This document shows positions 27,184 to 36,367 of a DNA stretch of 64,000 nt, one piece after another. The notes beneath the pieces are model-generated. The model did no database searches. It was given only the letters and a program-made list of their open reading frames with translations, and was not told the origin of the DNA. The translations under genes and the position numbers were made by a program. The number at the start of each line of letters is the position of its first letter. Position 1 is the stretch's first letter. Origin of the DNA: Methanobacteriota archaeon. Lineage in GTDB: Archaea; Methanobacteriota; Methanobacteria; Methanobacteriales; Methanobacteriaceae. The stretch is taken from the NCBI GenBank assembly GCA_023411115.1, contig JAEYPF010000010.1:481830-545829 (forward strand), given 5' to 3'.

Positions 27184-28554
27184 TTATAATGTATTAAATG
27201 CATTATCAACTCTGGATAATTCACCAATAATGTTTACAACATTTTTAATCCCTAATCTAAAGTCTTCTATACGTATATTCTCATCTGGCGAATGTACTAA
27301 AGAGCCCCAGTATTCTACACCTGTAGAAACAGTTGGGATGTTCAATTTATTTATAAAATTATAAATTGGACTACTTCCAACAGAAACAGGGTAAACTAAA
27401 GGTTCCATACCATATGTTTTTCTGGTGGCGTCTTTAATTATCTGAGCTGCAAATGAAGAGGGTCTAGTTTTAGCTGATTCGTACCCATAAAAATAATGAA
27501 CATCAATATCATTAAACCCATGTTTTTCCACGTGTTTTTTGAGGTTTTCAAGAAGTTTTTCAGGAGTTTGTCCGGGAAAAATTCTAAAATCAACTTTAGC
27601 CAGCGCTTCATCAGGCACAATTGTTTTGGTACCAGGTCCTGTATAACCTGAGATTATACCGTCAATGTTGCATGTTGGCTTAAGATACAGTGATTTCAAT
27701 GCCTCAAAGCCATTGAATTTCCCTACAAATTCATTTAAATCATATTTTCCCTTTATGTCTTCATCGTCGAAGGGAATTTCTTTTAAAAGATCTTTATCCT
27801 CTTTGTTAATGTTTATATCATCATAAAATCCATCAATGAGTATATTTCCGCTTTCATCCCTTAGACTGCTTAAAAACTCCATTAAACGCCAGATTGGATT
27901 TGGGATTAATCCTGCCCGACCTGAATGAACATCTTTGTTGGCCCCCCTAACGAAAAATTCGTAGTAAGCTATTCCCTTATAACCAAGTTTTATGGCTGGT
28001 CTTTCATTTTCGTGCCTGTCGCCAGATTCCCAAACACCCATGTCTGCTTTAAAAAGTTCCTTATGTTCATCGATATATTTTGGAAGTGAAATACCGCCAA
28101 TTTCTTCCTCTCCTTCAAAAACAAATTTTACAGCAACAGGCAAATCACCAGCCGTTTTTAAAACAGATTCTATAGCTTTAATCCGGGCAATTATATTCCC
28201 TTTGTTGTCTGCAACTCCCCTTGCAAATATTTTGCCGTCCCTAACTGCAGGTTCGAAGGGAGGGCTTGTCCATAAATCCAGAGGGTCTGCAGGCTGCACA
28301 TCATAGTGGTTGTAAAAAATAATGGTTTTATTATAATTTTCTGGTTTGTATTCCCCATAAATTAATGGGTTTGCGCCTTCCATCCTTAATGTCTGGACAT
28401 CTAACCCTGATTTTTCCATTATTTCCTTAATTAATGCCACACTTTCTTCTATACCTTTATTTTGTGCAGATATCGATGGGATGGAACACAAATTTTTAAG
28501 TTCTTCTATAAAGCTGTTAAGATTTTTATCTACATATTCAAGTGCTTCCTGCAT
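27184..28554 (-). CDS. M20-family metallopeptidase (dipeptidase/deacylase)
   Basis: A 456-residue zinc aminoacylase/carboxypeptidase-type enzyme. Metal-site motifs are IIFYNHYDVQPADPLDLW (His and Asp), FARGVADNKGNI, and FVFEGEEEIGGI (general base Glu), with HSGRAGLIPNP in the lid and a His near the C-terminus in GSLVHSPDENI. It groups with CNDP/ArgE-like dipeptidases; the exact substrate (dipeptide or N-acyl amino acid) cannot be read. GGGTGG before the ATG is the ribosome site. Confidence 0.9.
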   Translation of the reverse strand: MQEALEYVDKNLNSFIEELKNLCSIPSISAQNKGIEESVALIKEIMEKSGLDVQTLRMEGANPLIYGEYKPENYNKTIIFYNHYDVQPADPLDLWTSPPFEPAVRDGKIFARGVADNKGNIIARIKAIESVLKTAGDLPVAVKFVFEGEEEIGGISLPKYIDEHKELFKADMGVWESGDRHENERPAIKLGYKGIAYYEFFVRGANKDVHSGRAGLIPNPIWRLMEFLSSLRDESGNILIDGFYDDININKEDKDLLKEIPFDDEDIKGKYDLNEFVGKFNGFEALKSLYLKPTCNIDGIISGYTGPGTKTIVPDEALAKVDFRIFPGQTPEKLLENLKKHVEKHGFNDIDVHYFYGYESAKTRPSSFAAQIIKDATRKTYGMEPLVYPVSVGSSPIYNFINKLNIPTVSTGVEYWGSLVHSPDENIRIEDFRLGIKNVVNIIGELSRVDNAFNTL

Positions 28555-28696
28555 TTAACCACCCAAATGAGTTTAAAATTTAAATTAACATTTAATTATC
28601 TAAATTCTGTTGTTAATAAAACTTAGGTAATGTATGGTTTAAGTATTAAAAAAAATAAGTTGAAATCAAAATGTTTAAAAAATAAAAAAAAATGAA

Positions 28697-29932
28697 TTAG
28701 AAGGATAACTTAGATATCCTGCTCATGGCTTCTTTTGTATTTTCAAGGGTATTGAAAGCAGTTATTCTGAAATAACCTTCACCACTTGGACCAAAGCCAA
28801 CACCAGGTGTGCCCACAACGTGAGCTTCATTCAACAGTAGATCAAAGAATTCCCATGAGTCCATGTTGTTTGGTGTTTTAACCCATATGTAAGGAGAATT
28901 GACTCCACCGTACACTTTAAGGCCGATATTTTTTAAACTTTCCCTGATAATTTCAGCATTCTTCATGTAGTAGTCAATTGATTCTTTAATTTCCTTCTGT
29001 CCTTCAGGGGAATAAACAGCTTTAGCTGCGGCCTGTATTGGGTAAGATACGCCGTTGAATTTGGTAGTTTGCCGCCTGTTCCATAATGGGTTTAAAGAAT
29101 AAGAATTACCATCCACATCATATCCCATAACTCCTTTAGGTACTACAGTATAAGCACAGCGGGTACCTGTAAATCCTGCGTTTTTGGAGAAGCTTCTAAA
29201 TTCAATAGCAACTTCACGAGCTCCTTCAATTTCATATATACTGTGAGGAATGTTATCTTCCTGTATGTAAGCTTCATAAGCAGCGTCAAAGAGAATTATC
29301 GCATGGTTTGCTTTTGCATAATTCACCCATTTAGCCAGCTGTTCCTTTGTAAGCGCGGTACCTGTGGGATTATTAGGGAAACATAAATAAATTAAATCCA
29401 CATCTTCCTCAGGGAGATCTGGTATGAGCCCGTTCTCTTCAGTACATGGGAGGTAAACAAGTCCTTCGTATTTCCCGTCTTCCCCCATAGGACCTCCCCG
29501 TCCTGCCATTATGTTACTTTCCACATATACAGGATAAACTGGATCTGTCACTGCTACTACGTTATCCAGACCAAATATCTCCTGAATATTCCCTGTATCA
29601 CATTTTGCCCCGTCGCTGATGAATACTTCATCACTGTCCAGTTGAATACCACGTGGAGCGTAATCATTTTTAATGATTTCCTCAATTAGAAAATCATATC
29701 CCTGCTCTGGCCCATAGCCTCTAAAGGTTTCGGCCTGACCCATTTCATCCACAGCATGTTTAAATTCGTCCACAACTGCCTTTGGTAACGGCCTTGTAAC
29801 GTCACCAATACCCATACGGATTACATCAGCGTCAAGATGTTCATTTTGATATTTTTCAACTCTTCTGGCAATTTCTGCAAATATATAACTGCTTTTAAGT
29901 AATAGATAGTTTTCATTAATTTTGACTGTCAT
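28697..29932 (-). CDS. dapL: LL-diaminopimelate aminotransferase
   Basis: A 411-residue class I/II PLP aminotransferase converting tetrahydrodipicolinate directly to LL-diaminopimelate in lysine synthesis. Visible: VIRMGIGDVTRPLPKAVVDE, FRGYGPEQGYDFL, LCFPNNPTGTALTKE and the PLP lysine in FRSFSKNAGFTGTRCAY. These match DapL of methanogens and plants rather than general aspartate aminotransferases. Methanobacteriales use lysine in pseudomurein cross-links. It is the last gene of the long minus-strand run. Confidence 0.94.
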   Translation of the reverse strand: MTVKINENYLLLKSSYIFAEIARRVEKYQNEHLDADVIRMGIGDVTRPLPKAVVDEFKHAVDEMGQAETFRGYGPEQGYDFLIEEIIKNDYAPRGIQLDSDEVFISDGAKCDTGNIQEIFGLDNVVAVTDPVYPVYVESNIMAGRGGPMGEDGKYEGLVYLPCTEENGLIPDLPEEDVDLIYLCFPNNPTGTALTKEQLAKWVNYAKANHAIILFDAAYEAYIQEDNIPHSIYEIEGAREVAIEFRSFSKNAGFTGTRCAYTVVPKGVMGYDVDGNSYSLNPLWNRRQTTKFNGVSYPIQAAAKAVYSPEGQKEIKESIDYYMKNAEIIRESLKNIGLKVYGGVNSPYIWVKTPNNMDSWEFFDLLLNEAHVVGTPGVGFGPSGEGYFRITAFNTLENTKEAMSRISKLSF

Positions 29933-29979
29933 TTTAAGTCCCCTATAAGTCCTAATTATATATTGGTTAACTTATTTAT

Positions 29980-31803
29980 TCATTTATGCGCAAAGTAGAA
30001 TCTCAATTTACCGTCAATAATTTCATCTAGCCTTGCAAAACCAAACCGCTCAAACTGCACGATATCATTAACTTTCAAGTTTTTGCATGAAGGTTCTCCA
30101 AGACCAGTTGTGATGCTTGAATCAGGCATTACAATTTCAACTTCTAAATTATATTCTGCAGGGATCCAGTGAATGAACTGAGCTCCAACTTTTCTTGCAT
30201 CTTCAAAGCTTGAATTATATACAACTCCTATATACTCTTTCTCTATATCCGGAGACACATAATCTAATCGGAAAACAAATATATTAATTGCATCCATAAG
30301 CCTTATAGCTTTATATAAGAGTTTATCTGCAAATTCATATTCCAGCTCTTTTGCATATTCTATAATATCTGAATTAATTTCAGTATTTTCTTCTGAAATC
30401 TGGTCGTTAATTATCTTGATTTCTTTATATCCTTCGTATAAATCTTCTTTTACAAGATAAACTTCCCCGTTAAATGGAATTTCACGGTACCCGCGATCTA
30501 AAAAGTCAGGGTGCAGCGGCCTTTTAATTATTTCCTTGTTTTCTTGAGGAAAATCATCTATTATAACTTCTTCAGGGTCCCATACAAAGAAATACCTGTT
30601 TGCAGCTTCTTCTAAAATTGCACGGTTCAATCCATATATCTTCTTCCAGCTTACAACTGAATCCGCCATTTTAACTCCTATTTCATTCATAAGGACCTCA
30701 ATGGCTTCTTTCATTATTCCACGTTTTGCAATGGCTCTTATTGTTCCAAGTCTCGGGTCATCCCATCCAGAATAAATTCCTTCTTCGATACCAGCCCTTG
30801 CTTTAGAAGTACTTAGAGCAATATCTTCCATTTTAAGCCTTCCATAATGTATGAAAACCGGTATATCCCATCCAAAATAGTTGTAGAGATATTTTTGTTT
30901 TTCAGAATTTGCAAGGTGATCTTTTCCACGTAGAACATGGGTAACTCCCAATAGATGGTCGTCTACAGCTACTGAGAAATTCATCATTGGGTAAATTTTA
31001 TATTTTTTACCTGTTCTAGGATGTTCGGCATCCACAATTCTCATTATAGCATAATCCCTTATTGCAGGATTTTTGTGCCCTATATCCGTTTTAAGTCTAA
31101 GCACAACCTCCCCTTCATCTAGATTTTCCATATTCTTCCAGCGTTTGAGGTTTTCTTCTACACCCATATCTCTACATGTACATGCTGTTGATGCATCTTT
31201 TAATTTTTTGAATTCACCGGCTTCACATGTGCACATATAAGCTGCTTCCATTTCAATGAGCTTTTCTGCATATTCATAGTAGATAGGAAGTCTATCGCTT
31301 TGAATGACTTTTTCGTCAATTTTAACACCAAGCCATTCGAGATCCTCTTCTATCATTTCATAAGCGTCAGGATCAACACGTCGTGGATCTGTATCTTCGA
31401 TACGGAGAATTAATTTACCCCCGTATCTCTTAACATATTCATTATTTAAAACGGCAGCTCTTGCATGACCTATATGGAGAGGACCACTGGGGTTAGGCGC
31501 GAATCTTAATACCACTTCGCCTTTAACATCTGGAAGATCAGAAAGTCCTTTCTCTTCAACTTTTTTTTCCTCTTCTACTAAACCGCCCAGTTTTTCCAGT
31601 TCACTGGTTTGGGTCTCTAAATCCATGGAATTTACTTCACCTACAATTTTACCTGCAAGTTTAGAAACTTCCTTTGCTTCACTTCTAAATTCTGGATGTG
31701 AACCCATAATGATCCCAATTACAGCACCAGGTTGGGCCTTACCCTTATGTTTAACTGCATTCATAAGGGCGTATTTGTATATCAAGTCTTGTAATTCACT
31801 CAT
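29980..31803 (-). CDS. gltX: Glutamyl-tRNA synthetase, archaeal type
   Basis: A 607-residue class I synthetase. The catalytic core starts VVLRFAPNPSGPLHIGHARA (HIGH motif), and the KMSKS-like loop reads DIALSTSKARAG. The C-terminal part is the beta-barrel anticodon-binding domain of the GlnRS-like archaeal GluRS. It presumably charges both tRNA-Glu and tRNA-Gln, the latter corrected by GatDE. Start: ATG 31803 (MSELQDLIYKYAL) with GAGGGA 6-7 nt upstream; a start 20 codons earlier would run into a minihairpin region. Confidence 0.95.
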   Translation of the reverse strand: MSELQDLIYKYALMNAVKHKGKAQPGAVIGIIMGSHPEFRSEAKEVSKLAGKIVGEVNSMDLETQTSELEKLGGLVEEEKKVEEKGLSDLPDVKGEVVLRFAPNPSGPLHIGHARAAVLNNEYVKRYGGKLILRIEDTDPRRVDPDAYEMIEEDLEWLGVKIDEKVIQSDRLPIYYEYAEKLIEMEAAYMCTCEAGEFKKLKDASTACTCRDMGVEENLKRWKNMENLDEGEVVLRLKTDIGHKNPAIRDYAIMRIVDAEHPRTGKKYKIYPMMNFSVAVDDHLLGVTHVLRGKDHLANSEKQKYLYNYFGWDIPVFIHYGRLKMEDIALSTSKARAGIEEGIYSGWDDPRLGTIRAIAKRGIMKEAIEVLMNEIGVKMADSVVSWKKIYGLNRAILEEAANRYFFVWDPEEVIIDDFPQENKEIIKRPLHPDFLDRGYREIPFNGEVYLVKEDLYEGYKEIKIINDQISEENTEINSDIIEYAKELEYEFADKLLYKAIRLMDAINIFVFRLDYVSPDIEKEYIGVVYNSSFEDARKVGAQFIHWIPAEYNLEVEIVMPDSSITTGLGEPSCKNLKVNDIVQFERFGFARLDEIIDGKLRFYFAHK

Positions 31804-31835
31804 AAAATCCCTCGGAGAATATAATAAATAAAATT

Positions 31836-31857
31836 CTCGAAAATCAAAATTTTCGAG
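31836..31857. repeat. Minihairpin between idsA and gltX
   Basis: CTCGAAAAT, loop CAAA, ATTTTCGAG: a perfect 9-bp stem in the 78-bp spacer between the idsA stop and the gltX ribosome site. Same AT-cored type as the arrays at 38.4 and 57.6 kb, but with a 4-nt loop. Confidence 0.65.
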
Positions 31858-31881
31858 CATCAATTGAATAAATAAAAATAA

Positions 31882-32868
31882 TTAGTGAGTTCTATCAAGT
31901 ACAAAGTCTGCAATTAACTTAAGAGATTCTTTTGCTTCAGATTCATCTAAAACATCTAAAAGCTCTTTTGCAGTCTTAACATTATCAAGGGCAATATCAC
32001 GAGTATACTCAATTGATCCATAATTGTTAAATATCGCAATTGCATCGTCCACTAAAGCTTCATCATTTGCTTCTAAAATAGAAATTAGTTTGTTTTTATC
32101 TTCCTCTGATGCATTTGCAAGGGCGTGGACCACCATAAGGGTCATTTTACCCTCAACTATATCACTGCCCACTGGTTTTCCTATTTTTTCAGCATCACTT
32201 ACAACATCAAGATAGTCATCCTGAATCTGGAAAGCCAATCCAATTAACCTCCCATATTCTGAAAGAGCTTCTATTTGTTCTTCAGTTCCGCCCCCAATTA
32301 TGGCTCCGGCCTTAGTAGCAGCAGCTATAAGTGCTGCTGTTTTTTTGTAGATCATCTCCAGGTATTCATCTTCTTTAACGTTTAAATTACCCTCAAATCC
32401 TATATCTAGGGCTTGTCCTTCACATAATTTAACACAGGAATCTACAACCGTTTTTAAAGCATCAATAATTTTTTGAGGAGGAATGTTTTCCATATCAGTT
32501 TCAGCTATGGCTTCAAATGCCTTTGAAAATATGGTATCACCGGCTAAAATAGCCATTGGTTCTCCCCACAGAACATGGACAGAAGGTTGTCCTCTTCTCA
32601 TCTCATCCTTATCCATTATATCATCGTGGATCAGGGAGAAAGTATGTATAAATTCTATAGCTGCCGCAGTTTTCAGGGCATCTTCACCCCTGCCACCCAC
32701 AGCTTCACAGCTCAAGACAGCAAGTGATGGACGGAGTTTTTTTCCTCCAGCTTTAATTAGATGATCTGATGCTTCACACAGCACTAAAGGATCAATCGTG
32801 CCCAATGATTTTTCAATTTCTTTGTCTATGCGTTCAGAATATTCTTTTAATGTGTCCATTACATTCAT
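31882..32868 (-). CDS. idsA: Short-chain/geranylgeranyl diphosphate synthase IdsA
   Basis: A 328-residue trans-prenyltransferase making farnesyl and geranylgeranyl diphosphate for archaeal lipids. The two aspartate motifs are LIHDDIMDKDEMRRG (DDxxD) and IQDDYLDVVSD. GGKKLRPSLAVLSCEA is the IPP-binding N-terminal part. ATG 32868 was chosen because GGAGGAG lies 4 nt upstream; that ribosome site is formed by the Gly-Gly codons at the end of rnj, whose TGA shares one base with this ATG. Confidence 0.94.
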   Translation of the reverse strand: MNVMDTLKEYSERIDKEIEKSLGTIDPLVLCEASDHLIKAGGKKLRPSLAVLSCEAVGGRGEDALKTAAAIEFIHTFSLIHDDIMDKDEMRRGQPSVHVLWGEPMAILAGDTIFSKAFEAIAETDMENIPPQKIIDALKTVVDSCVKLCEGQALDIGFEGNLNVKEDEYLEMIYKKTAALIAAATKAGAIIGGGTEEQIEALSEYGRLIGLAFQIQDDYLDVVSDAEKIGKPVGSDIVEGKMTLMVVHALANASEEDKNKLISILEANDEALVDDAIAIFNNYGSIEYTRDIALDNVKTAKELLDVLDESEAKESLKLIADFVLDRTH

Positions 32869-34217
32869 CAAACTCCTCCGTTAAATACCTGTGCCTGGCC
32901 GTTCCGTAATATATGAATATTATTTCCCAGTTTGTAGCCTTCTTCTTCTGCAAGTTCTGTATAAGATGCAAGCATCTCAAGACTTCCGTGGGAAGGGATA
33001 ATATGCATTGGATTCAGCATTCTTATAAAGTCTCGGTGATCTTCCCGTCCTGCATGCCCTGATACGTGTGCATTTGTAAATATTCTGGCACCACTTGATT
33101 TAAGTCTTCTCTCAAGCAAGTTTCTGTTTGCTATGTTCATGGGATTAGGAATTATAGGTGCTGATATTACCACATTATCTCCATTTCTAACATTGAACTG
33201 TGTTTTTCCACCAGCAATACGAGGTAAAAGTGCATCTGGCTCTCCCTGGTGACCTGTTGTAACCAGAAGGTATTCAGATCTTTTTTCTTCTGCCCTTGCA
33301 AGGGCTCTGTTTACTGCCTTTGGACTTCCATATATACTTGCAGTTGCAGGAAGCTTTAAAATTCCCATGGATTCAGCTAAACTGCAGTATCTCTCCATTG
33401 ATCTTCCAAGAAGTAACAACTGCCGATCGCTTTCCTTTGCTATGTTGCATATTGCCTGAATACGTTCTATATGTGATGAAAATGTTGTAACAAGCATACC
33501 ACTCTTCTCATCGAGGGGATCAAGCATTATATCCTTAAGCATGATCCTTGCAATCTTTTCAGAATGAGTTTTAGCTTCGCCCACTTCTGCAGCCCTTGTA
33601 GTATCAACTATAACTGCAAGAACGCCTTTTCTTCCCAGTTCCTTTAACCTGCTGTAATTTGGCGGTGGGGAAAGCAGCTGGTAATTGTCAAATTTAAAGT
33701 CATTAGAATAAATTATTATACCTTCAGATGTATGTAATGCAGCCATTGCTGTTTGCGGAATACTGTGGGTCATTTGAATAAATTCAAGTGTGATATCTGG
33801 AGATATCTGACATTTTTCACCAGGGTTTAGAACCTGAAGTGGATTTGTAACTGTGAATTTTCTTTCTGATTTAATAGTTTTCTCTATAAGGGCTAAAGTG
33901 TAAGGTGTTGCTATTATAGGTGCTTCATACCTGTGTGCAAGCTTTGCAACAGCCCCTATATGATCCAAATGTCCATGTGTAAATACTATGGCCCTTACCT
34001 TTCCATCAACCTCTTTCATTAAAGTATCGTCAGGGATAACACCCCTTTCAATTAAATCAAGACTGTGCATCCGCGCAATATCTGTATCTTCGTGAATATG
34101 AATTCTATCAAGATGAATTCCCATATCAAATATGACAACATCATCCCCTATTTTAACTGCGGACATATTTTTTCCTACTTCTTCATATCCGCCTATTGCT
34201 ATTACTTCAACGCTCAT
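32868..34217 (-). CDS. rnj: Ribonuclease J (beta-CASP metallo-beta-lactamase)
   Basis: A 449-residue beta-CASP nuclease, a 5'-3' exoribonuclease in archaea. Zinc motif AIVFTHGHLDHIGAVAKLAH (HxHxDH), later Asp in IIYSNDFKFDN, beta-CASP residues in VTTFSSHIERI, VTTGHQGEPDA and the C-terminal His of VSGHAGREDH / IIPSHGS. It is longer at neither end than the family norm. Placement between fni and idsA in the isoprenoid operon is conserved in Methanobacteriales as I recall. GGAGGT precedes the ATG. Confidence 0.94.
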   Translation of the reverse strand: MSVEVIAIGGYEEVGKNMSAVKIGDDVVIFDMGIHLDRIHIHEDTDIARMHSLDLIERGVIPDDTLMKEVDGKVRAIVFTHGHLDHIGAVAKLAHRYEAPIIATPYTLALIEKTIKSERKFTVTNPLQVLNPGEKCQISPDITLEFIQMTHSIPQTAMAALHTSEGIIIYSNDFKFDNYQLLSPPPNYSRLKELGRKGVLAVIVDTTRAAEVGEAKTHSEKIARIMLKDIMLDPLDEKSGMLVTTFSSHIERIQAICNIAKESDRQLLLLGRSMERYCSLAESMGILKLPATASIYGSPKAVNRALARAEEKRSEYLLVTTGHQGEPDALLPRIAGGKTQFNVRNGDNVVISAPIIPNPMNIANRNLLERRLKSSGARIFTNAHVSGHAGREDHRDFIRMLNPMHIIPSHGSLEMLASYTELAEEEGYKLGNNIHILRNGQAQVFNGGV

Positions 34218-34313
34218 TTTTGACCTCCGTTGCGTCTTTTTACGTATAAAACAAACTTTTCATTGATAAGCTGCATCATTATGCTCATCAATTTAGGTTT
34301 GCAATAATAATTA

Positions 34314-35375
34314 CTATTTATTAACTCTTCGCTGGGCATATTTTTTAGTATCAATGCCCCTTTCTGTAAGCCATTCACGTGTTTTACCACGTATTACTAA
34401 ATCGCAGCTTCTAAGCTCTTTAATGTTGTTTGCGCCAACCAGAAACATTGCAACTTTGAGAGATTCTTTGAATTCCTCAATACTTTTAACAACAGATTCA
34501 TAACCTGTATAAGCTTCTTTAAGAAGGGGTAAAGCAATACCTACTGCTCCCGCACCTAAAGCCAACGCTTTAGCAGCGTCAAGGCCACTTCTTATGCCTC
34601 CTGAAGATATTACAGGGATATTTACAGATTCACAAACCTCTACTGTACTTACAGCAGTCGGAATTCCCCAGTCCCAGAATGTATTTCCAAGATAATCTTC
34701 TTCAGCTCTATAGGTTTCAACTGCAGCCCAGCTTGTACCACCAGAACCAGCGATATCTATGGCATTAACGCCTGCTTTTTCAAGGACTACTGCATCTGAT
34801 CTTGAGATTCCTGCTCCTGTTTCCTTTGCAATAATAGGCATATCTATTATATCTGTAATTTTTTCAATGGATTCAATATAGCCTCTAGCATCAATATCAC
34901 CTTCTGGCTGAATTGCTTCCTGTAGTGGATTTAAATGAATTGCAAGAGCATCTGCTCCTATCATCCCAGCTGCTGCTTCTGCATATTCTATCTGCGGTGC
35001 ACCTATATTACCTATTATAAATGCTGAAGGTGCATTTTCTCTTACAACACTATAAGTTGACACAAGTTCCTTATTTTCCACAGCAGCACGTTGACTTCCA
35101 ACACCCATCCCTATATTTAGTTCATCTGCGGCTTTTGCAAGTTCTCTATTTATTTTAAGTGCTGCAGGGTGCCCTCCAGTTATAGCAGATATTATCAGAG
35201 GAATATCCATCTTCTTTCCAAAAAAATCTATAGATATGTCAATTCCTTCTTTATCCACTTCAGGCAGGGCTTTATGGATGAATTCAATATCTTCAAATCC
35301 AGTGGTCTTATCCCTGTACTCAACATCACAATGATTGCATATAAATAAATGCTCTAATTTCCGTTCTGAAGTCAT
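34314..35375 (-). CDS. fni: Type 2 isopentenyl-diphosphate delta-isomerase
   Basis: A 353-residue FMN- and NAD(P)H-dependent isomerase converting IPP to DMAPP. Motifs: LIISAITGGHPAALKINREL, GMGVGSQRAAVEN, AKETGAGISRSDAVVLEKAG, DIAGSGGTSWAAVE, ISSGGIRSGLDAAKALALGA. It lies between ipk and rnj, so IPK product goes straight to isomerisation and IdsA. The start is supported by GGAAG upstream. Confidence 0.95.
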   Translation of the reverse strand: MTSERKLEHLFICNHCDVEYRDKTTGFEDIEFIHKALPEVDKEGIDISIDFFGKKMDIPLIISAITGGHPAALKINRELAKAADELNIGMGVGSQRAAVENKELVSTYSVVRENAPSAFIIGNIGAPQIEYAEAAAGMIGADALAIHLNPLQEAIQPEGDIDARGYIESIEKITDIIDMPIIAKETGAGISRSDAVVLEKAGVNAIDIAGSGGTSWAAVETYRAEEDYLGNTFWDWGIPTAVSTVEVCESVNIPVISSGGIRSGLDAAKALALGAGAVGIALPLLKEAYTGYESVVKSIEEFKESLKVAMFLVGANNIKELRSCDLVIRGKTREWLTERGIDTKKYAQRRVNK

Positions 35376-35449
35376 AGTATACTTCCTTTTTTTTAATTAT
35401 ATCCTTAATTCCATAATTTTAAAATTTATTAGCTCAATTTATTTGACAT

Positions 35450-36244
35450 TTATTCCTTTTTAATTATGGTTCCTATTCCTTTTTCATGATTCAAGGCTCT
35501 TTTGACAAAATTATCTTTACCTGCATTTATGATCTCAGATTCCACTCCAAGTTGTGCAAGTTCTATAAGCTCTGTAAGTTTCCCGTTCATTCCGCCAGTA
35601 ACGTCCACGTTTAATGAACCTTCTGCCACCAAGTCATTGCATGATGTAACGGTATTCATTAATTCTGCGTCGCTGTATTTTTTGGGGTCTTTAGTATAGA
35701 TGCCATCTACATCTGAACCTAAAATAACACGTGTTGGCTTTAAGTTTTCTCCCAAATATTTAATTATCTGATCTCCAGATAAAACACATATTTTTACGGA
35801 TTCATCAAGATCTGGAACTACATCACCATAGATAACAGGGACAAAACCCAATTCTAAATATTTATTAATTAAATCCAGATTGCAGGAATATATTCTTTTA
35901 TTCTTTGTTATAATGAATGATGATGGTTGTATAGAGACCGCTAAAACTCCATTTTCCCTTAAACTGTCACAAACATGTGTATTTAATTTTTTAACCCAGC
36001 TCTGTGTGACACAAAAACCGAGCTTTTTGAAGGCAAAATCTTCTTCATTTTTTATCCTGCTGCCTATTTCATATTCTTTGGCAAAGGGGTGTCCAAACGA
36101 ACCTGCACCATGCACAATTATAAGTTTATCAGATGATGAACTTGCAATCTCTTTTGAAATTCTATCCAAATTATCATAATCAATAAGGGGCTTCTTTGCC
36201 TCCTTTTTTGTGATTATACTTCCCCCTAGTTTAAGAATAATCAA
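35450..36244 (-). CDS. ipk: Isopentenyl phosphate kinase
   Basis: A 264-residue amino-acid-kinase-fold enzyme that phosphorylates isopentenyl phosphate to IPP, the last step of the archaeal mevalonate variant. MIILKLGGSIITKKEAKKPL is the ATP-binding start, and IIVHGAGSFGHPFAKEY carries the conserved catalytic His (residue 52 here; His60 in the Methanothermobacter enzyme). GSDVDGIYTKDP and DVTGGMNGKL follow. The start codon is TTG with GGAGGTTGA upstream. A minihairpin overlaps that ribosome site. Confidence 0.95.
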   Translation of the reverse strand: MIILKLGGSIITKKEAKKPLIDYDNLDRISKEIASSSSDKLIIVHGAGSFGHPFAKEYEIGSRIKNEEDFAFKKLGFCVTQSWVKKLNTHVCDSLRENGVLAVSIQPSSFIITKNKRIYSCNLDLINKYLELGFVPVIYGDVVPDLDESVKICVLSGDQIIKYLGENLKPTRVILGSDVDGIYTKDPKKYSDAELMNTVTSCNDLVAEGSLNVDVTGGMNGKLTELIELAQLGVESEIINAGKDNFVKRALNHEKGIGTIIKKE

Positions 36245-36257
36245 TTGGAATCAACCT

Positions 36258-36323
36258 CCAAAATTTTTGTTAAAAATTTTGGGGTTCAGAAAAATCGAAT
36301 CTTGCAAACAAAACGTGTTTGCA
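36258..36323. repeat. Two hairpins overlapping the ipk ribosome site
   Basis: CCAAAATTTTT (36258-36268), loop GTT, AAAAATTTTGG (36272-36282): a perfect 11-bp stem whose outer CC lies in the CCTCC (complement of the GGAGG ribosome site) of ipk. A second, TGCAAACA (36303-36310) / TGTTTGCA (36316-36323), follows. In the minus-strand mRNA the first stem would partly cover the ipk ribosome site. Confidence 0.7.
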
Positions 36324-36367
36324 GCGTCTAAATTTAAAAATTTTGACAGATTTTTCTTCAACCCTCA

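Noticed and set aside
29980..31863. GltX starting 20 codons earlier at 31863
   Set aside because: The extra part is encoded by a minihairpin spacer; ATG 31803 has a good ribosome site and fits archaeal GluRS starts.
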